A DNA stretch of 64,000 nt from the NCBI GenBank assembly GCA_039025395.1, contig JBCCOK010000010.1, positions 32,499-96,498 on the forward strand, written 5' to 3'. Source of the stretch: Hoeflea_A sp039025395. Lineage in GTDB: Bacteria; Pseudomonadota; Alphaproteobacteria; Rhizobiales; Rhizobiaceae. The notes under the pieces are model-generated. The model worked only from the letters and a program-made list of their open reading frames with translations. It was not told the origin of the DNA and did not search any database. Both the position numbers and the translations under genes were made by a program. Below are positions 44,986-53,346 of this stretch, one piece after another; positions within the stretch are counted from its first letter, which is position 1; each line of letters opens with the position of its first letter.

Positions 44986-46209
44986 TCATGGCTGATCGCC
45001 AAACAGATAAAGCCTCTCGCCAGAAAGGATGGACCGGGTCATGTCGTCGAAATCGGCTGGGGTCATGCTCGCCCAATCGGGTGTGTCAACCACCTGTACC
45101 TGCCCGATCCGCCGGCCAATCTCGCTGATGGTTCTGGCCTTGCTGCAGCGCTCTGCGTCATAGCGCGCCAGAAACTCGGAAAGGCCGCTGACCGTCTTGG
45201 TCAGAGCCTCAATCGTCAACGCGTCCTCCAGCGCCTTGGTTGCTCCGCTTGCCGTATGGGGCCGGGTCAGCGTGCCGGCGTCGCCGATCAGCAGAATGCG
45301 TTGGCTGACATAGGTATCGACAATACTGTCGTATATCGGCTGAATCGAGACATCTTCACGTCGTGAATGCTTAATCAATGCGGCAACGGCAGGCGGGAAA
45401 TGGACATCGAGGAGGGATTGAAGATCTGCAAAAACCTCCCTGGAAATGGAACCCGGCGGTTCAGATTCGATGCCGTCGAGCTTTAAGGCGCGCGGGCAAC
45501 GTGCGTAGACGCCCCAGTTCACCCGTCTCTTGCCGGGCCCATCGCTGCCGTCAAAATCAGGGATCGTGTAAATGAGGCTGTGACCGCCCGGAAAGGGCAC
45601 GATCAGCCGCGCGGCTTCGCGTTCAAGCGCGTCGATCAGGCGTCTGTCGCCAAGCCCGGCTTCGGGATAGTTGCCGCGCCAAAGGATATAGTCGGCAAAT
45701 TGCGGTTCCGCCTCCGGGTGCAGGGCTTTGCGGACCGCCGAATGGTAGCCGTCGGCACCGACAAGAAGGTCGAACGCCTGTTGCGTGCCATCTGTAAAGC
45801 GGACGGCAACCGAGCCTTCCGACTCGTCAAAACCATCAAGTGTCTTGCCTTCATGATAGATATCGTCGGGCACACCGTCTCTAAGCGCCGTCCAGAGACG
45901 TCCCCAGTTGTTTGCGACGGCGGGACTCGGCTGCGTCCAAAGCCTGCGCCCATTGGGCGAGCCGTCAGGAAACTGCCACCATCGCGACCTGGTTTCACAA
46001 TAGGCGTAGTCGCTGGGCAGATATCCCTTGGCTGCCAGCTCCGCGCACAGCGGAGCCGGAAGATCGATCCCGGAACCGCGGTCTTTGAGACCGTGCGATG
46101 ATCGTTCAAACACCTCGACATCGCAGCCGGCGCGCAAGAAGGCCAGCGCCGCTGCGCAACCGGAAAGGCTGCCGCCAATGATTGCGACTTTCATTCGGCT
46201 GATTGACAT
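44986..46209 (-). CDS. FAD-dependent monooxygenase (aromatic hydroxylase type)
   Basis: A protein of about 407 residues with the flavoprotein monooxygenase motifs: dinucleotide-binding VAIIGGSLSGCAAALAFLRAG, the DG motif in LLVGADGYHSAVRKAL, and the GD motif in ILLIGDAGTLTRPHTASGATKALEDA. The form of these motifs and the FERS segment resemble 2,6-dihydroxypyridine 3-monooxygenase and salicylate-hydroxylase-like enzymes. The substrate is unknown and no ring-cleavage genes are nearby. The start is either 46209 (AAGGGG just upstream) or the ATG at 46194 that begins MKVAIIGGS. Confidence 0.85.
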   Translation of the reverse strand: MSISRMKVAIIGGSLSGCAAALAFLRAGCDVEVFERSSHGLKDRGSGIDLPAPLCAELAAKGYLPSDYAYCETRSRWWQFPDGSPNGRRLWTQPSPAVANNWGRLWTALRDGVPDDIYHEGKTLDGFDESEGSVAVRFTDGTQQAFDLLVGADGYHSAVRKALHPEAEPQFADYILWRGNYPEAGLGDRRLIDALEREAARLIVPFPGGHSLIYTIPDFDGSDGPGKRRVNWGVYARCPRALKLDGIESEPPGSISREVFADLQSLLDVHFPPAVAALIKHSRREDVSIQPIYDSIVDTYVSQRILLIGDAGTLTRPHTASGATKALEDALTIEALTKTVSGLSEFLARYDAERCSKARTISEIGRRIGQVQVVDTPDWASMTPADFDDMTRSILSGERLYLFGDQP

Positions 46210-46414
46210 GACCCCTTTTAACGCAAGCGCGACAACATCACATGCCATATATGGTAAAGGGACGATGTATCGTTGTTGAGCGCATCTCTTTTACGCGCAA
46301 AGAAGGCGACGAAATCGGCTCTCATACTCTCGACAACAGGATCGATCTCATACAATACATCTATTCAAAAGAACGCGATCGCTGGACAGACAGCGGCAAG
46401 TCCGAGACCGACTG

Positions 46415-46669
46415 ATGAGCAAGAAAATCCCCTCGCCCTGCATCGACGTTTGCAAGTTCCGTCGCGAAGGTCACTGCATCGGCTGTTCAATGACCAAGAG
46501 CCAGAAAAAGCTGTTCAAGTCCATCAAATGCCGCGACCAACAGGAAGGGTTCGTGAAAATGTTGATGAGCCAGCAGGATGCTATGGGACGTTACCGGCAC
46601 TGGGGACCGGCCTACAACAAGAAACTCAAGAAAAAGAAATCCCGGCTCAGTATCACGCTGATTGATTAA
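46415..46669 (+). CDS. DUF1289 family protein
   Basis: An 84-residue protein with the DUF1289 four-cysteine signature near the N-terminus (PCIDVCKF, then GHCIGCSM), which probably binds a metal or an Fe-S cluster. The rest is strongly basic (NKKLKKKKSR). The family is frequent in proteobacteria and of unknown function. Confidence 0.88.
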   Translation: MSKKIPSPCIDVCKFRREGHCIGCSMTKSQKKLFKSIKCRDQQEGFVKMLMSQQDAMGRYRHWGPAYNKKLKKKKSRLSITLID

Positions 46670-46754
46670 CCCGCCACCGAAAGGTGTGAATAGACCTCAG
46701 GCACTCATGTGTTGCCGTGTTGGCCGACGGGCAGGCATCCATTGCATGCTGCGG

Positions 46755-47228
46755 TCAACAAACGACCTCTTTCATCAGCAGGCGGCTTAACGGTGCGATC
46801 TTGAGGTCTGGGCTGTGTTCCGGATCAAACCAGATCATCTCTGCAATTTCGGCTGCCGGCACCGGTTGCGCATCCAACACGCAAATGAAGACTTCCGCTA
46901 TGACACGATGATCGGGCTCATTCGCTGCCGGTGCGGCATACGTACCAGTATACTCAGCATTCACGATATCGGCGCCAAGCTCCTCGCTCACCTCTCGAAC
47001 AAGCGCGTCGCGGGCGGTTTCGTTGACCTCAATCTTGCCGCCCGCCTGCATAAACACATCGGTCCCGGATTTGCGGACAAGAAGCGTTCTTCCCACGGAA
47101 TCGCGAATGATCGCCGCCGCGATGCGAATCTCACGTTCATTGTCTGTCGCTGCAGCGGGGCCGCAATCTTGATGATGGACCGAACCAGCCGCTGATCTGC
47201 TCAAGTGGGCCTCCAGCGTCACTTCCAT
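46755..47228 (-). CDS. NUDIX hydrolase
   Basis: A NUDIX-box protein of up to 157 residues. The box GGKIEVNETARDALVREVSEELGA fits G-x5-E-x7-REUxEExG completely, so a divalent-metal-dependent pyrophosphohydrolase is expected. Substrates could be oxidised nucleotides or nucleoside diphosphate derivatives. The start is uncertain: ATG 47228 has no clear ribosome-binding site, whereas a TTG at about 47204 follows GGAGG and would shorten the N-terminus by eight residues. Confidence 0.87.
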   Translation of the reverse strand: MEVTLEAHLSRSAAGSVHHQDCGPAAATDNEREIRIAAAIIRDSVGRTLLVRKSGTDVFMQAGGKIEVNETARDALVREVSEELGADIVNAEYTGTYAAPAANEPDHRVIAEVFICVLDAQPVPAAEIAEMIWFDPEHSPDLKIAPLSRLLMKEVVC

Positions 47229-47408
47229 ATCGATCGTTAGCTGATTCCCGACGCGCGGGACAGGCAGCAACGGGGCCGCTTTTGGACGGCTATTGCTGTC
47301 GACCTAGAATCAAGTCCACTCGATCTGACTGCGCGGCGCCATAATTCGTCGCCAATGTGTTGTTATCCTTTCACCTGAAATCCGGACAAATCGCGTGGAG
47401 GAACTGGC

Positions 47409-49184
47409 ATGCGCTTCTCGATGAGATACCGGGCCGCCGGTACGCTATATCTGTGTCTTGCATATTTCGTGGTTGCTGATGCTGCAGCGCAGAGCCCATC
47501 CTACGGAGCCGACGATCTGAGCGGGGATCAAAACCCTTCTGTCGATCAGGAGACCATTGCCGAAGCGCTTCGCGGGCCGAGACCACCCGGACGCATGCAG
47601 ATCGGATCGCGAGGGATCGACGTGCCTCCACCACCGCCTGACGCGATTTACCCGCGCGAACAGGATGACGTCGAACTCAGCATCATCATGCGCCGGGCCG
47701 GAGAACGGGAACAACGCATGACCGGTGGACCGCGCATGTCGCTATCTCTCGGAGCGAATAACACCAGCGATGCGCCACAACTGGATCTCGACATCACGGC
47801 GCGCCCGTTTGAGCACACACATCAAGTGAGTGGACGTTGGGAGCACCAGTTTCCGGTGAAATTACTGATAAACATCTCCGACTCGCCCATGTTCCCGTGG
47901 AAAGCGGAATACACGAATGTCGCCCAGACCCGAGACATCGCTCGCGCAATCGTCGTCCTGACGGATGAATGCGGTCACTATATCAAACGGGAGACCTCGG
48001 CTTCGGGCAGTTTCAGCTTTGACTGGACACCCGTCGACTGCGGTACGGGCCAGATCACCGTATATTCGGTCACCGACTTCAACAAGGTCGGTGTCGGGCG
48101 GTGGAACAACGGACCGATGGAGAACGCATCGGAACTTACCAACCTGAGCAGTGATTATCGCGCCTACAGCTACTCGAGAACCTTCGATACGGACGAGGCA
48201 GCCGGAGGCCTTGATCTCGGAACGATCACCATTCCGCAGGATCAGGTTGCAGCACGCGGCTTTGCCATTATGAGCAACATGCAAAAGGCGATGGCATATT
48301 TTGACGCCTTGCCGGGCATTTCGAAGGCAGAGCTCCCGAAGCTGAATGTCGAATACACCGTCGGTCTGAAACCGGCCGATATCGATTGCTCGGAAGCGGG
48401 TTGGGGTGAACTTCTACGGTCCAACTTCTATGGGCCTGGAATTGATCCGGGATTTGTCCATATCGTCGCCGATTGCGGGGACTTCGGGTATGACGACCAC
48501 GCCCATATCCATGAGGCAGTTCATTATTACCACCGGTTCTTCCTGCGTATGAACCCGAACTACAACCAGTTCGGAGAAGGCATGGCGAATGTCCAGTCCG
48601 CACTGATCCGCGGACAGAGTTGGATGACGACGACCGGTTCCGGCCTACTGGAGAATATCGACGTCAATTCGCGCATGGCTTGCTGGGATGGAACAACTCT
48701 TGGTAATCGCATCGACCGATTCGATCAGCATGCGGAATGCATAAACGACGGCGGCACGCCGGGTTTTCCGTTCGCTGAAGATTGGGATCCGAACCTAGCC
48801 AACCAGGGTTGGCTCCCGAAGATCGTGATGGATCTGACAGACGGTGCATCGAACGAAGATCAGACCCGGTTCATCATGGACGGACAATCACCGGACAGTT
48901 GCGGGAATTCCTGCGAGTATGGGCAGTTTGACGGCATAGCCGGCAATATCGAAATGCTGGAAGACGTGCTTGTCTTCTACCTTGGTGGCGACGCTGCTGC
49001 AGGCGAAAACCCGAACTACGAGGATCGGGGCCTCGACGGTCTCGATATGACCGATTTGCTGGACGGATTTATCTGCCGTGGGCACGTAAGCGGTGCGCAA
49101 ATCGAGGCAATCGTCGTCACCGCCATGGGCCTGGACTATGACGCCTCCGGCGCACCCGACAGTTGCCCGCACCCGGCGGATTGA
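47409..49184 (+). CDS. Secreted HEXXH (gluzincin-like) protein of unknown family
   Basis: A 591-residue exported protein with a signal peptide ending near AAAQ (residue 28) and GGAGGA before the ATG. Residues about 85-275 form an all-beta, Pro/Asp-rich region with cysteines, like a fibronectin or transthyretin-type domain. Residues 345-400 contain HIHEAVHYYHRFF: H368-E369-x-x-H372 is a zinc-protease motif. E390 in NQFGEGMANVQ lies 17 residues after H372, which fits the third zinc ligand of a gluzincin. The C-terminal 190 residues are Cys/Asp-rich and may carry disulfides. I cannot assign it to a named peptidase family. It has no obvious operon partner. Confidence 0.75.
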   Translation: MRFSMRYRAAGTLYLCLAYFVVADAAAQSPSYGADDLSGDQNPSVDQETIAEALRGPRPPGRMQIGSRGIDVPPPPPDAIYPREQDDVELSIIMRRAGEREQRMTGGPRMSLSLGANNTSDAPQLDLDITARPFEHTHQVSGRWEHQFPVKLLINISDSPMFPWKAEYTNVAQTRDIARAIVVLTDECGHYIKRETSASGSFSFDWTPVDCGTGQITVYSVTDFNKVGVGRWNNGPMENASELTNLSSDYRAYSYSRTFDTDEAAGGLDLGTITIPQDQVAARGFAIMSNMQKAMAYFDALPGISKAELPKLNVEYTVGLKPADIDCSEAGWGELLRSNFYGPGIDPGFVHIVADCGDFGYDDHAHIHEAVHYYHRFFLRMNPNYNQFGEGMANVQSALIRGQSWMTTTGSGLLENIDVNSRMACWDGTTLGNRIDRFDQHAECINDGGTPGFPFAEDWDPNLANQGWLPKIVMDLTDGASNEDQTRFIMDGQSPDSCGNSCEYGQFDGIAGNIEMLEDVLVFYLGGDAAAGENPNYEDRGLDGLDMTDLLDGFICRGHVSGAQIEAIVVTAMGLDYDASGAPDSCPHPAD

Positions 49185-49256
49185 CATGCGTCCGATCGCC
49201 GGCAAATCGCATCATCGTGCTGTTTTCAACTCGGTCAGCGCTCCTGCGTCACTCGC

Positions 49257-50249
49257 TCAGGTCTGATACTGTTTCACTGACCCGGCCGAGGCGATCAGCG
49301 CCTCCTTCGGCGCGATGAACTTGAAGCCAAATGCCGCTTCGGCCTTATCACCGGGCACGCTGAGATTTCGTCCCAGCCCATGTAACACGACTTTCATCTC
49401 CGGCATGAAGACGGCCAGAACGCGCAAGAGCCATGTCGGCGCCACTTTCTTGGCCGTTTTCAAAGACGGATCCCATTCGCGAAGGTCGTTGGCCATATCG
49501 AGAAAGCTCACCATTCCGGCGGCCGCCGAAAAGCGCTCGCCCTTGGCGGCGTCGAGATCGATGGCCTTGACGTGCATCATCGCGACATCGCGCACGTCCA
49601 CCGCCTGTATTTCAAGCGGCGGCGCAAAGGGATCCTTGCCGCTCATCACACGCTCGACAATTTCAAGAGAGGTGCCGAAGCGCCCGCCCATGGAAGGTCC
49701 CAGGACCAGACCGGGATTGATGGTGGTCAATACGACTTCTGGATTGTCCTTGACGAAATCCCAAGCCGCGCGCTCGGCCAGTGTCTTTGAAGCTTCATAC
49801 GCCGAGACGAAATCAGCGTCGGGAGTCGTCCAGTTACTTTCGTCGGATGGTGCATCTTTCGGCTTGCTGGCGTCTTTGTAGATGGCGGCATTCGATGAGG
49901 TCAGAATAACCCGTTTGATGCCGGCATCCTTAGCGGCTCTCATCGCGCGTATCGTGCCATCAACGGCGGGTCGGATCAGCGACTGCGGATCTTTCGGTTC
50001 TCCCATCGGGAACGGAGAGGCTGTGTGTATGAGGACATCGCAGCCGCTCATGGCTTCGGCCCAACCATCATCGCTGGTCAAGTCAAGAAGAGCGAATTCA
50101 ATCTGGGCATCGGGAAACAGGTCTTGGAGTTCGGCCCGGCGTGTTTCGGAGCGCACAGATGCACGAACCGCATAGCCCTTTTCAATAAGTTCCCGCAGAA
50201 TGTGTTTTGCAATGAAACCAGAAGCGCCGGTGAGAAAAACCTTGGTCAT
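49257..50249 (-). CDS. NAD(P)-dependent epimerase/aldehyde reductase-like SDR
   Basis: A 330-residue extended SDR of the dihydroflavonol-4-reductase/aldehyde-reductase group. The NADP motif is VFLTGASGFIAKHILREL with Arg after the second strand (VRSETRR). The catalytic Ser is in RVILTSSNAAIY and the Tyr/Lys pair in SAYEASKTLAERAAW. NPGLVLGPSMG is also typical. It overlaps the preceding TetR gene by 4 bases, so both are made from one transcript and its substrate or product may be what the regulator senses. Confidence 0.88.
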   Translation of the reverse strand: MTKVFLTGASGFIAKHILRELIEKGYAVRASVRSETRRAELQDLFPDAQIEFALLDLTSDDGWAEAMSGCDVLIHTASPFPMGEPKDPQSLIRPAVDGTIRAMRAAKDAGIKRVILTSSNAAIYKDASKPKDAPSDESNWTTPDADFVSAYEASKTLAERAAWDFVKDNPEVVLTTINPGLVLGPSMGGRFGTSLEIVERVMSGKDPFAPPLEIQAVDVRDVAMMHVKAIDLDAAKGERFSAAAGMVSFLDMANDLREWDPSLKTAKKVAPTWLLRVLAVFMPEMKVVLHGLGRNLSVPGDKAEAAFGFKFIAPKEALIASAGSVKQYQT

Positions 50250-50788
50250 TTGGACAGTCCTATGGATTGACAGAACATTTCAAAGGCGAGTTCTTCGTCT
50301 TGCCCCTGAAGTTCCTGGGAAACGACGAGATCCAGATGGAAGAATGCAAGCTTCACGATGTACTCGACATTCGGTCCGCGGATGGTGCCGCGTTCGAGTG
50401 CATCGTTGAACCACACGGCATGGGGTACTGCCATCTCATCGATCTCGGCCTTGACGGCTTCGCTCGCAAGGCCGGATTCCAAAAGCAGGTGCATGATTTC
50501 GCGGTGCGACGGATTACTTCGCGCCCAATTCAGATAATCGCACCAGTTTTTTCTAAGATGTTCGCGGTCAAAGCTTGCGCCAGTCGCGTAAGTCAGCGCG
50601 CCGAGCATTTCCGACTTCGCCCGCAGATAGATGGCGTCAATGAGCGCCTGCTTGGTGGCGAAGGCGTTAAACAGAGTGCCGTTAGACACGCCCGCGGCTT
50701 GGGCGATCTTGGCAGTGGACACACCGACCCCGTCTTTAAGGAAAAGTGAAATCGCAGCTTCGGCTATCTGCTTTTGGCGTTGGTTCAT
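50246..50788 (-). CDS. TetR family transcriptional regulator
   Basis: A 180-residue TetR regulator. The helix-turn-helix is in residues 1-50 (AAGVSNGTLFNAFATKQALIDAIY, read in about 30-53), and the C-terminal domain should bind a small hydrophobic ligand. It is the first gene of a two-gene operon with the SDR enzyme. Two dyads in front of its start (50808-50836) are candidate operators for autorepression. Confidence 0.9.
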   Translation of the reverse strand: MNQRQKQIAEAAISLFLKDGVGVSTAKIAQAAGVSNGTLFNAFATKQALIDAIYLRAKSEMLGALTYATGASFDREHLRKNWCDYLNWARSNPSHREIMHLLLESGLASEAVKAEIDEMAVPHAVWFNDALERGTIRGPNVEYIVKLAFFHLDLVVSQELQGQDEELAFEMFCQSIGLSK

Positions 50789-50807
50789 GACCTTTACATA
50801 ATTAGAG

Positions 50808-50836
50808 TGACTGGTCAGTCAATCCTTGACTGTCAA
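50808..50836. promoter_or_regulatory. Twin palindromes, candidate TetR operators
   Basis: TGACTGGTCAGTCA (50808-50821, 6-bp arms around GT) is followed four bases later by TTGACTGTCAA (50826-50836, 5-bp arms around T). The two share the TGACTG half-site and lie 20-48 bases upstream of the TetR start. The first closely resembles known TetR-family operators. Regulation of the TetR-SDR operon by its own product is inferred. Confidence 0.65.
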
Positions 50837-50897
50837 AAAAAACCGGTTTTCATAACCGCGCTTAGTCCAGCGAATGTCGTGAACGGGTTACCAGTCT

Positions 50898-50941
50898 CCA
50901 GCCAGCATCCAGCCAATATCCAGCCAATATCCAGCCAATAT
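50898..50941. repeat. 11-bp tandem repeat, four copies
   Basis: Four head-to-tail copies of an 11-bp unit, three identical (CCAGCCAATAT) and the first a variant (CCAGCCAGCAT), plus a partial fifth. The unit is not a multiple of three and equals about one helical turn. It lies in the spacer between the TetR operon and the GFA gene. Confidence 0.9.
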
Positions 50942-51072
50942 CCAGAATGTGTCGCATCTGGAAGGCCAGCAAACCGGCTTCCCTTCTAACTTCACTGGGC
51001 GGGCTTGCATCGCTGGCCCAACACAAGAAACGTGGGCAGCCTTTGTTCAAAGAGGGCCAACGGGAGAGTTCG

Positions 51073-51504
51073 ATGACAAGACGGGGACGTTGCCTTTGCG
51101 GAAAAACCGCTTGGGAATTCGACGGCGAAATCACGTGGGCCTGCTATTGCCATTGTGACGATTGCCGCCGCAACTGCGCTGCACCGGTGGTCGCGTGGCT
51201 AGGTGTCCCTATCAGGCATTTCCGTTGGCTCGGTGACGCCCCGAGGACATATGAGAGCTCCAAGGGTGTCAGGCGGCACTTCTGCGCGACCTGCGGTTCA
51301 CCCATGGGTTTTGAAGCGGATCATTATCCGGGCGGCATGCATCTCTATGCGGCATCGCTGGACGATCCGAGTGATTTCAAGCCGACATTCCATGTCAACT
51401 TCGAAAGCAAGCTTCCCTGGCTTGCCATGGATGACGACCTTCCGAAGTATCAAGGTACGCTACTGCACGCACCCGAAAATCCCAAGGGCTATAAGGAACG
51501 TTAG
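51073..51504 (+). CDS. GFA family protein (CENP-V/glutathione-dependent formaldehyde-activating-like)
   Basis: A 143-residue zinc protein of the GFA fold. The zinc cysteines are in RGRCLCGKTAW, CYCHCDDCRRNCAAP and HFCATCGSPMGF. The family was named for formaldehyde-glutathione condensation, but most members have no demonstrated activity. GGGAGAG precedes the ATG at 51073. Longer in-frame starts upstream run through the tandem repeat flank and are unlikely. Its 3' end overlaps the convergent dehalogenase-like gene by 4 bases. Confidence 0.9.
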   Translation: MTRRGRCLCGKTAWEFDGEITWACYCHCDDCRRNCAAPVVAWLGVPIRHFRWLGDAPRTYESSKGVRRHFCATCGSPMGFEADHYPGGMHLYAASLDDPSDFKPTFHVNFESKLPWLAMDDDLPKYQGTLLHAPENPKGYKER

Positions 51505-52388
51505 GCGGCGAAAAACTTCAATAAATGTTCGAGCACCGGATCCGGTGCTTCCTCCGCAAGATAGTGTCCGGCATCGACCGGTCCGCCTCCGACCGGGCCG
51601 ACGCTGTATTGCCCCCAGATCTTGAGAGGATCGTAAAACTTGCCGATGACTCCATGTGTACCCCAAAGGATCATCAGTGGGCATTCGATTTTCTCTCCGA
51701 GATCGCGCGATTGCCGGTCATGCTCCAGATCGATCCCGGTGGCCGCCCTGTAGTCTTCGCAGATACCGCGAACGACTTCAGGATTGCGAATATGCGTCAG
51801 GTAGTCAGACAAAGCATTCGGAACAAACATCCGCTGTGCCGGCACCGGACGGCTGCAGTGATGGGCAAACCATTGTTCAGGGTTTTCGTTGATCATGTCT
51901 TCTGGAAACGGAGCGGGCATGGCGAGGTAGAACCAATGGGCGTACGCAAGGGCAAAGGCCATGTCGGTGCGCTCAAAATGCTCGATTGTCGGAACAATAT
52001 CGAGCAGTGCCATGCGCTCAACCCGTTCCGTTTGGTCCAGCGCCAGCCGATGAGCAGCACGGGCGCCGCGATCATGAGCGACGATGCTGAATCGCTCATG
52101 TCCGAAATAGTCCATGATGCGACAGATATCTTTTGCCATCTCCCGTTTTGAATAGGCGGCGCTGTCGGCCGAAGCCGGCGGTTTCGGCGAAATTCCATAA
52201 CCGCGCAGATCAGGGCAATAGACTGTGAAGCTCTTGGCCAATGCGGGTGCAATGGCATGCCACATCACATGCGTCTGAGGGTTGCCGTGGATCATCACCA
52301 GGGCTGGACCCGATCCACCGCGCCGCAACCGCTGCTCACCATCGGTCAGTGTTAGTGTTTCAAGCTGAAATCCCTGAAAAAAAGACAC
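51501..52388 (-). CDS. Haloacetate (fluoroacetate) dehalogenase-like alpha/beta hydrolase
   Basis: A 295-residue alpha/beta hydrolase close in layout to fluoroacetate dehalogenase RPA1163. Numbered from the GTG at 52388, the nucleophile is D106 in AHDRGARAAHRL with carboxylate-binding R107 and R110. D130 (LLDIVPT) is the acid and H275 (DAGHYLAEEAP) the base. The halide pocket H151, W152 (YAHWFYLAMPAPFPE) and Y213 (EDYRAATG) is intact. These are the RPA1163 residues with a near-constant offset. HGNPQTHVMW forms the oxyanion region. GGAG lies before the GTG, and a TTG at 52454 would add 22 residues. Expected reaction: haloacetate to glycolate and halide (EC 3.8.1.3), although some homologues are epoxide hydrolases. 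Confidence 0.85.
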   Translation of the reverse strand: MSFFQGFQLETLTLTDGEQRLRRGGSGPALVMIHGNPQTHVMWHAIAPALAKSFTVYCPDLRGYGISPKPPASADSAAYSKREMAKDICRIMDYFGHERFSIVAHDRGARAAHRLALDQTERVERMALLDIVPTIEHFERTDMAFALAYAHWFYLAMPAPFPEDMINENPEQWFAHHCSRPVPAQRMFVPNALSDYLTHIRNPEVVRGICEDYRAATGIDLEHDRQSRDLGEKIECPLMILWGTHGVIGKFYDPLKIWGQYSVGPVGGGPVDAGHYLAEEAPDPVLEHLLKFFAA

Positions 52389-52713
52389 TGAGCCGCTCCG
52401 TTTTGCATCGCAATTTTGCGTCGGCAGGTTAGCGTCAATCAACTTGCTCTCCAATGCTGTGACGGCCTATCCATCCAAACGGAGACATAAGGTCTGGCTT
52501 CAGACACCGCGATGACTGGGAAATGGCGCTTCTAAGCAAAGGACGAGTGACCGTTTTGGCCGACCCCCTTCCCTCACCAACCCATTCGTCCAGACCCGGG
52601 CATTCTTCGCTGAGGCAGCCGGGGTGTCGGCAAAAATCGCATGCACCCGCTTATTCGCGTCCATAGCGAACACCATAGTAAGGTTATGTCCAGTTGTGAT
52701 TGAGGAACTCGAG

Positions 52714-53211
52714 ATGACACGCCATCTCCGCAATTGCGCCATCCTTTTGTCGGCAGGTCTATCCATGCCGATCACATCCGCCGTGGCGGATGACGTCAAG
52801 TCGCAAATCCTTGGCCAATGGGAACTCTATGACTGGACCGTCACCGATGAGACAGGCACATTGAGCCACCCTTACGGTGAATCGGCCAAAGGCTCACTTG
52901 TTTATACCGATGACGGTCACATGGCTGTGCAACTGTTCAACCCAGACGCTCCGGATTATGATTCCGTTTCGATCGAAACCCGCTATTTTGCCTACTACGG
53001 AACGTACACGATCGACGAAGATGCGCGTACGATTACCCATTCGATCACCGGTAGCCTGCTGCCCTCCTGGATCGGGACCAATCAGGTGCGCAGCTATGAG
53101 TTCACCAACGACAATCATCTGAAACTCGGTGCTATCGTGGACTCAGATAACGCCGCCGCCGCCGCAGGTGCCGGTGGGACAAACGTTCTCGAATGGGCTC
53201 GCCCGGACTGA
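52714..53211 (+). CDS. Exported lipocalin-like domain protein
   Basis: A 165-residue protein with a signal peptide (ILLSAGLSMPITSAVA) and one eight-stranded lipocalin-like domain. It starts at ILGQWELYDWTVTDETG and continues with KGSLVYTDDGHMAVQLF, RYFAYYGTYTIDED and HSITGSLLPSWIGTNQVRSYEF. This pattern is that of the Lipocalin_5-like family of bacterial proteins, function unknown. GAGGA precedes the ATG at 52714. The preceding 260 bases hold no supported gene. Confidence 0.82.
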   Translation: MTRHLRNCAILLSAGLSMPITSAVADDVKSQILGQWELYDWTVTDETGTLSHPYGESAKGSLVYTDDGHMAVQLFNPDAPDYDSVSIETRYFAYYGTYTIDEDARTITHSITGSLLPSWIGTNQVRSYEFTNDNHLKLGAIVDSDNAAAAAGAGGTNVLEWARPD

Positions 53212-53346
53212 ATCACGCTGCGGGCGCTGCCACTTCGGCAGATTTCTAAAATCAGCACCTAGTCAAAGCCTGCACCTGCCCAATCACCGTTACAATTCTT
53301 GTTCGCTCCGGTAAAAGGACACAACCTTCCGGCTAGCGAGGTAACA

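Noticed and set aside
50898..50941. Possible CRISPR or iteron array
   Set aside because: Only four 11-bp units with no spacers, and no cas, replication or partition gene in the window.
52500..52799. 99-codon minus-strand frame opposite the lipocalin-like gene's upstream region
   Set aside because: No start signal, and half of it is antisense to the signal peptide of a supported gene. Nothing recognisable in the translation.
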